Assembly: GCA_937904535.1 (NCBI GenBank)
Contig: CALELC010000680.1
Span: 1-5,921 of the forward strand
Length of the DNA stretch: 5,921 nt
Source: an uncultured Planctomycetaceae bacterium
Lineage (GTDB): Bacteria; Planctomycetota; Planctomycetia; Pirellulales; Pirellulaceae
Reading direction: 5' to 3'
The position numbers and the translations under genes were made by a program. Numbering within the stretch: position 1 is the first letter of the stretch; each line of letters begins with the position of its first letter. Below the pieces are notes generated by a model. It had not been told where the DNA came from. It made no database searches and saw only the letters and a list, made by a program, of their open reading frames with translations. This document shows positions 5,870 through 5,921 of this stretch, one piece after another.

Positions 5870-5921
5870 GCAGTTCATGCACACGCCGCTGCGGTCAGCG
5901 GTATCACTGCAATACATCCTG
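5843..5921 (-). CDS. Possible C-terminal end of a gene cut by the right edge
   Basis: A minus-strand frame is open from the window edge for 25 codons to a TAA at 5843-5845, 45 bases upstream of the transporter start. The visible tail has a Cys-x9-Cys-x2-Cys-x2-His arrangement and ends Trp-Ala-Glu-Ala-Val, which would suit a small metal-binding end. If real, it would lie upstream of the transporter in the same direction, possibly in one operon. The stretch is too short to exclude a chance open frame, and the plus strand is also open here (ATG 5861 or ATG 5877 to the edge). I do not recognise a family. Confidence 0.28.
   Translation of the reverse strand, partial: RMYCSDTADRSGVCMNCFTHWAEAV

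Overview
The window looks like chromosomal DNA from a planctomycete (Planctomycetota, most likely Pirellulales; the order is inferred). The reason is the pair at 202-4471. A secreted c-type cytochrome protein with the PSCyt1-DUF1549-DUF1553 layout is followed 43 bp later by a Tat-exported DUF1501 protein. This combination is a recurring, many-copied signature of planctomycete genomes and is uncommon elsewhere. The DNA is GC-rich, and Shine-Dalgarno signals are weak or missing at two of the three main genes, which also fits.

Layout. Positions 1-201 are a leader with a plausible promoter (-35 at 96-101, -10 at 119-124). A perfect 16-bp inverted repeat (105-120) fills its spacer. Positions 202-2982 (+) encode a 926-residue di-haem PSCyt1/DUF1549/DUF1553 protein. 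Positions 3026-4471 (+) encode a 481-residue DUF1501 protein of the alkaline phosphatase/sulfatase-like fold. Positions 4472-4546 hold a strong hairpin between convergent units. Positions 4547-4619 (-) are a complete tRNA-Arg(CCU). Positions 4620-4828 are non-coding with two more short inverted repeats. Positions 4829-5797 (-) encode a 322-residue bile acid:sodium symporter family (BASS) transporter. From 5798 to the end there is a short leader, a possible promoter, and ambiguous open frames running off the right edge.

How the parts fit. The first two genes almost certainly form one transcript and act outside the cytoplasm: one product exported by Sec and carrying covalent haem, the other exported folded through Tat. 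The family's biochemical role is not established; a redox protein working with a hydrolase-like partner on an extracellular substrate is a reasonable hypothesis, not something the sequence proves. The tRNA and the transporter are on the opposite strand and show no functional link to the pair. The tRNA reads AGG, a codon used nowhere in the three main genes.

I found no mobile element, CRISPR array, phage gene or defence system. The nearest thing to an undescribed system is the cytochrome/DUF1501 pair, which is widespread but functionally uncharacterised.
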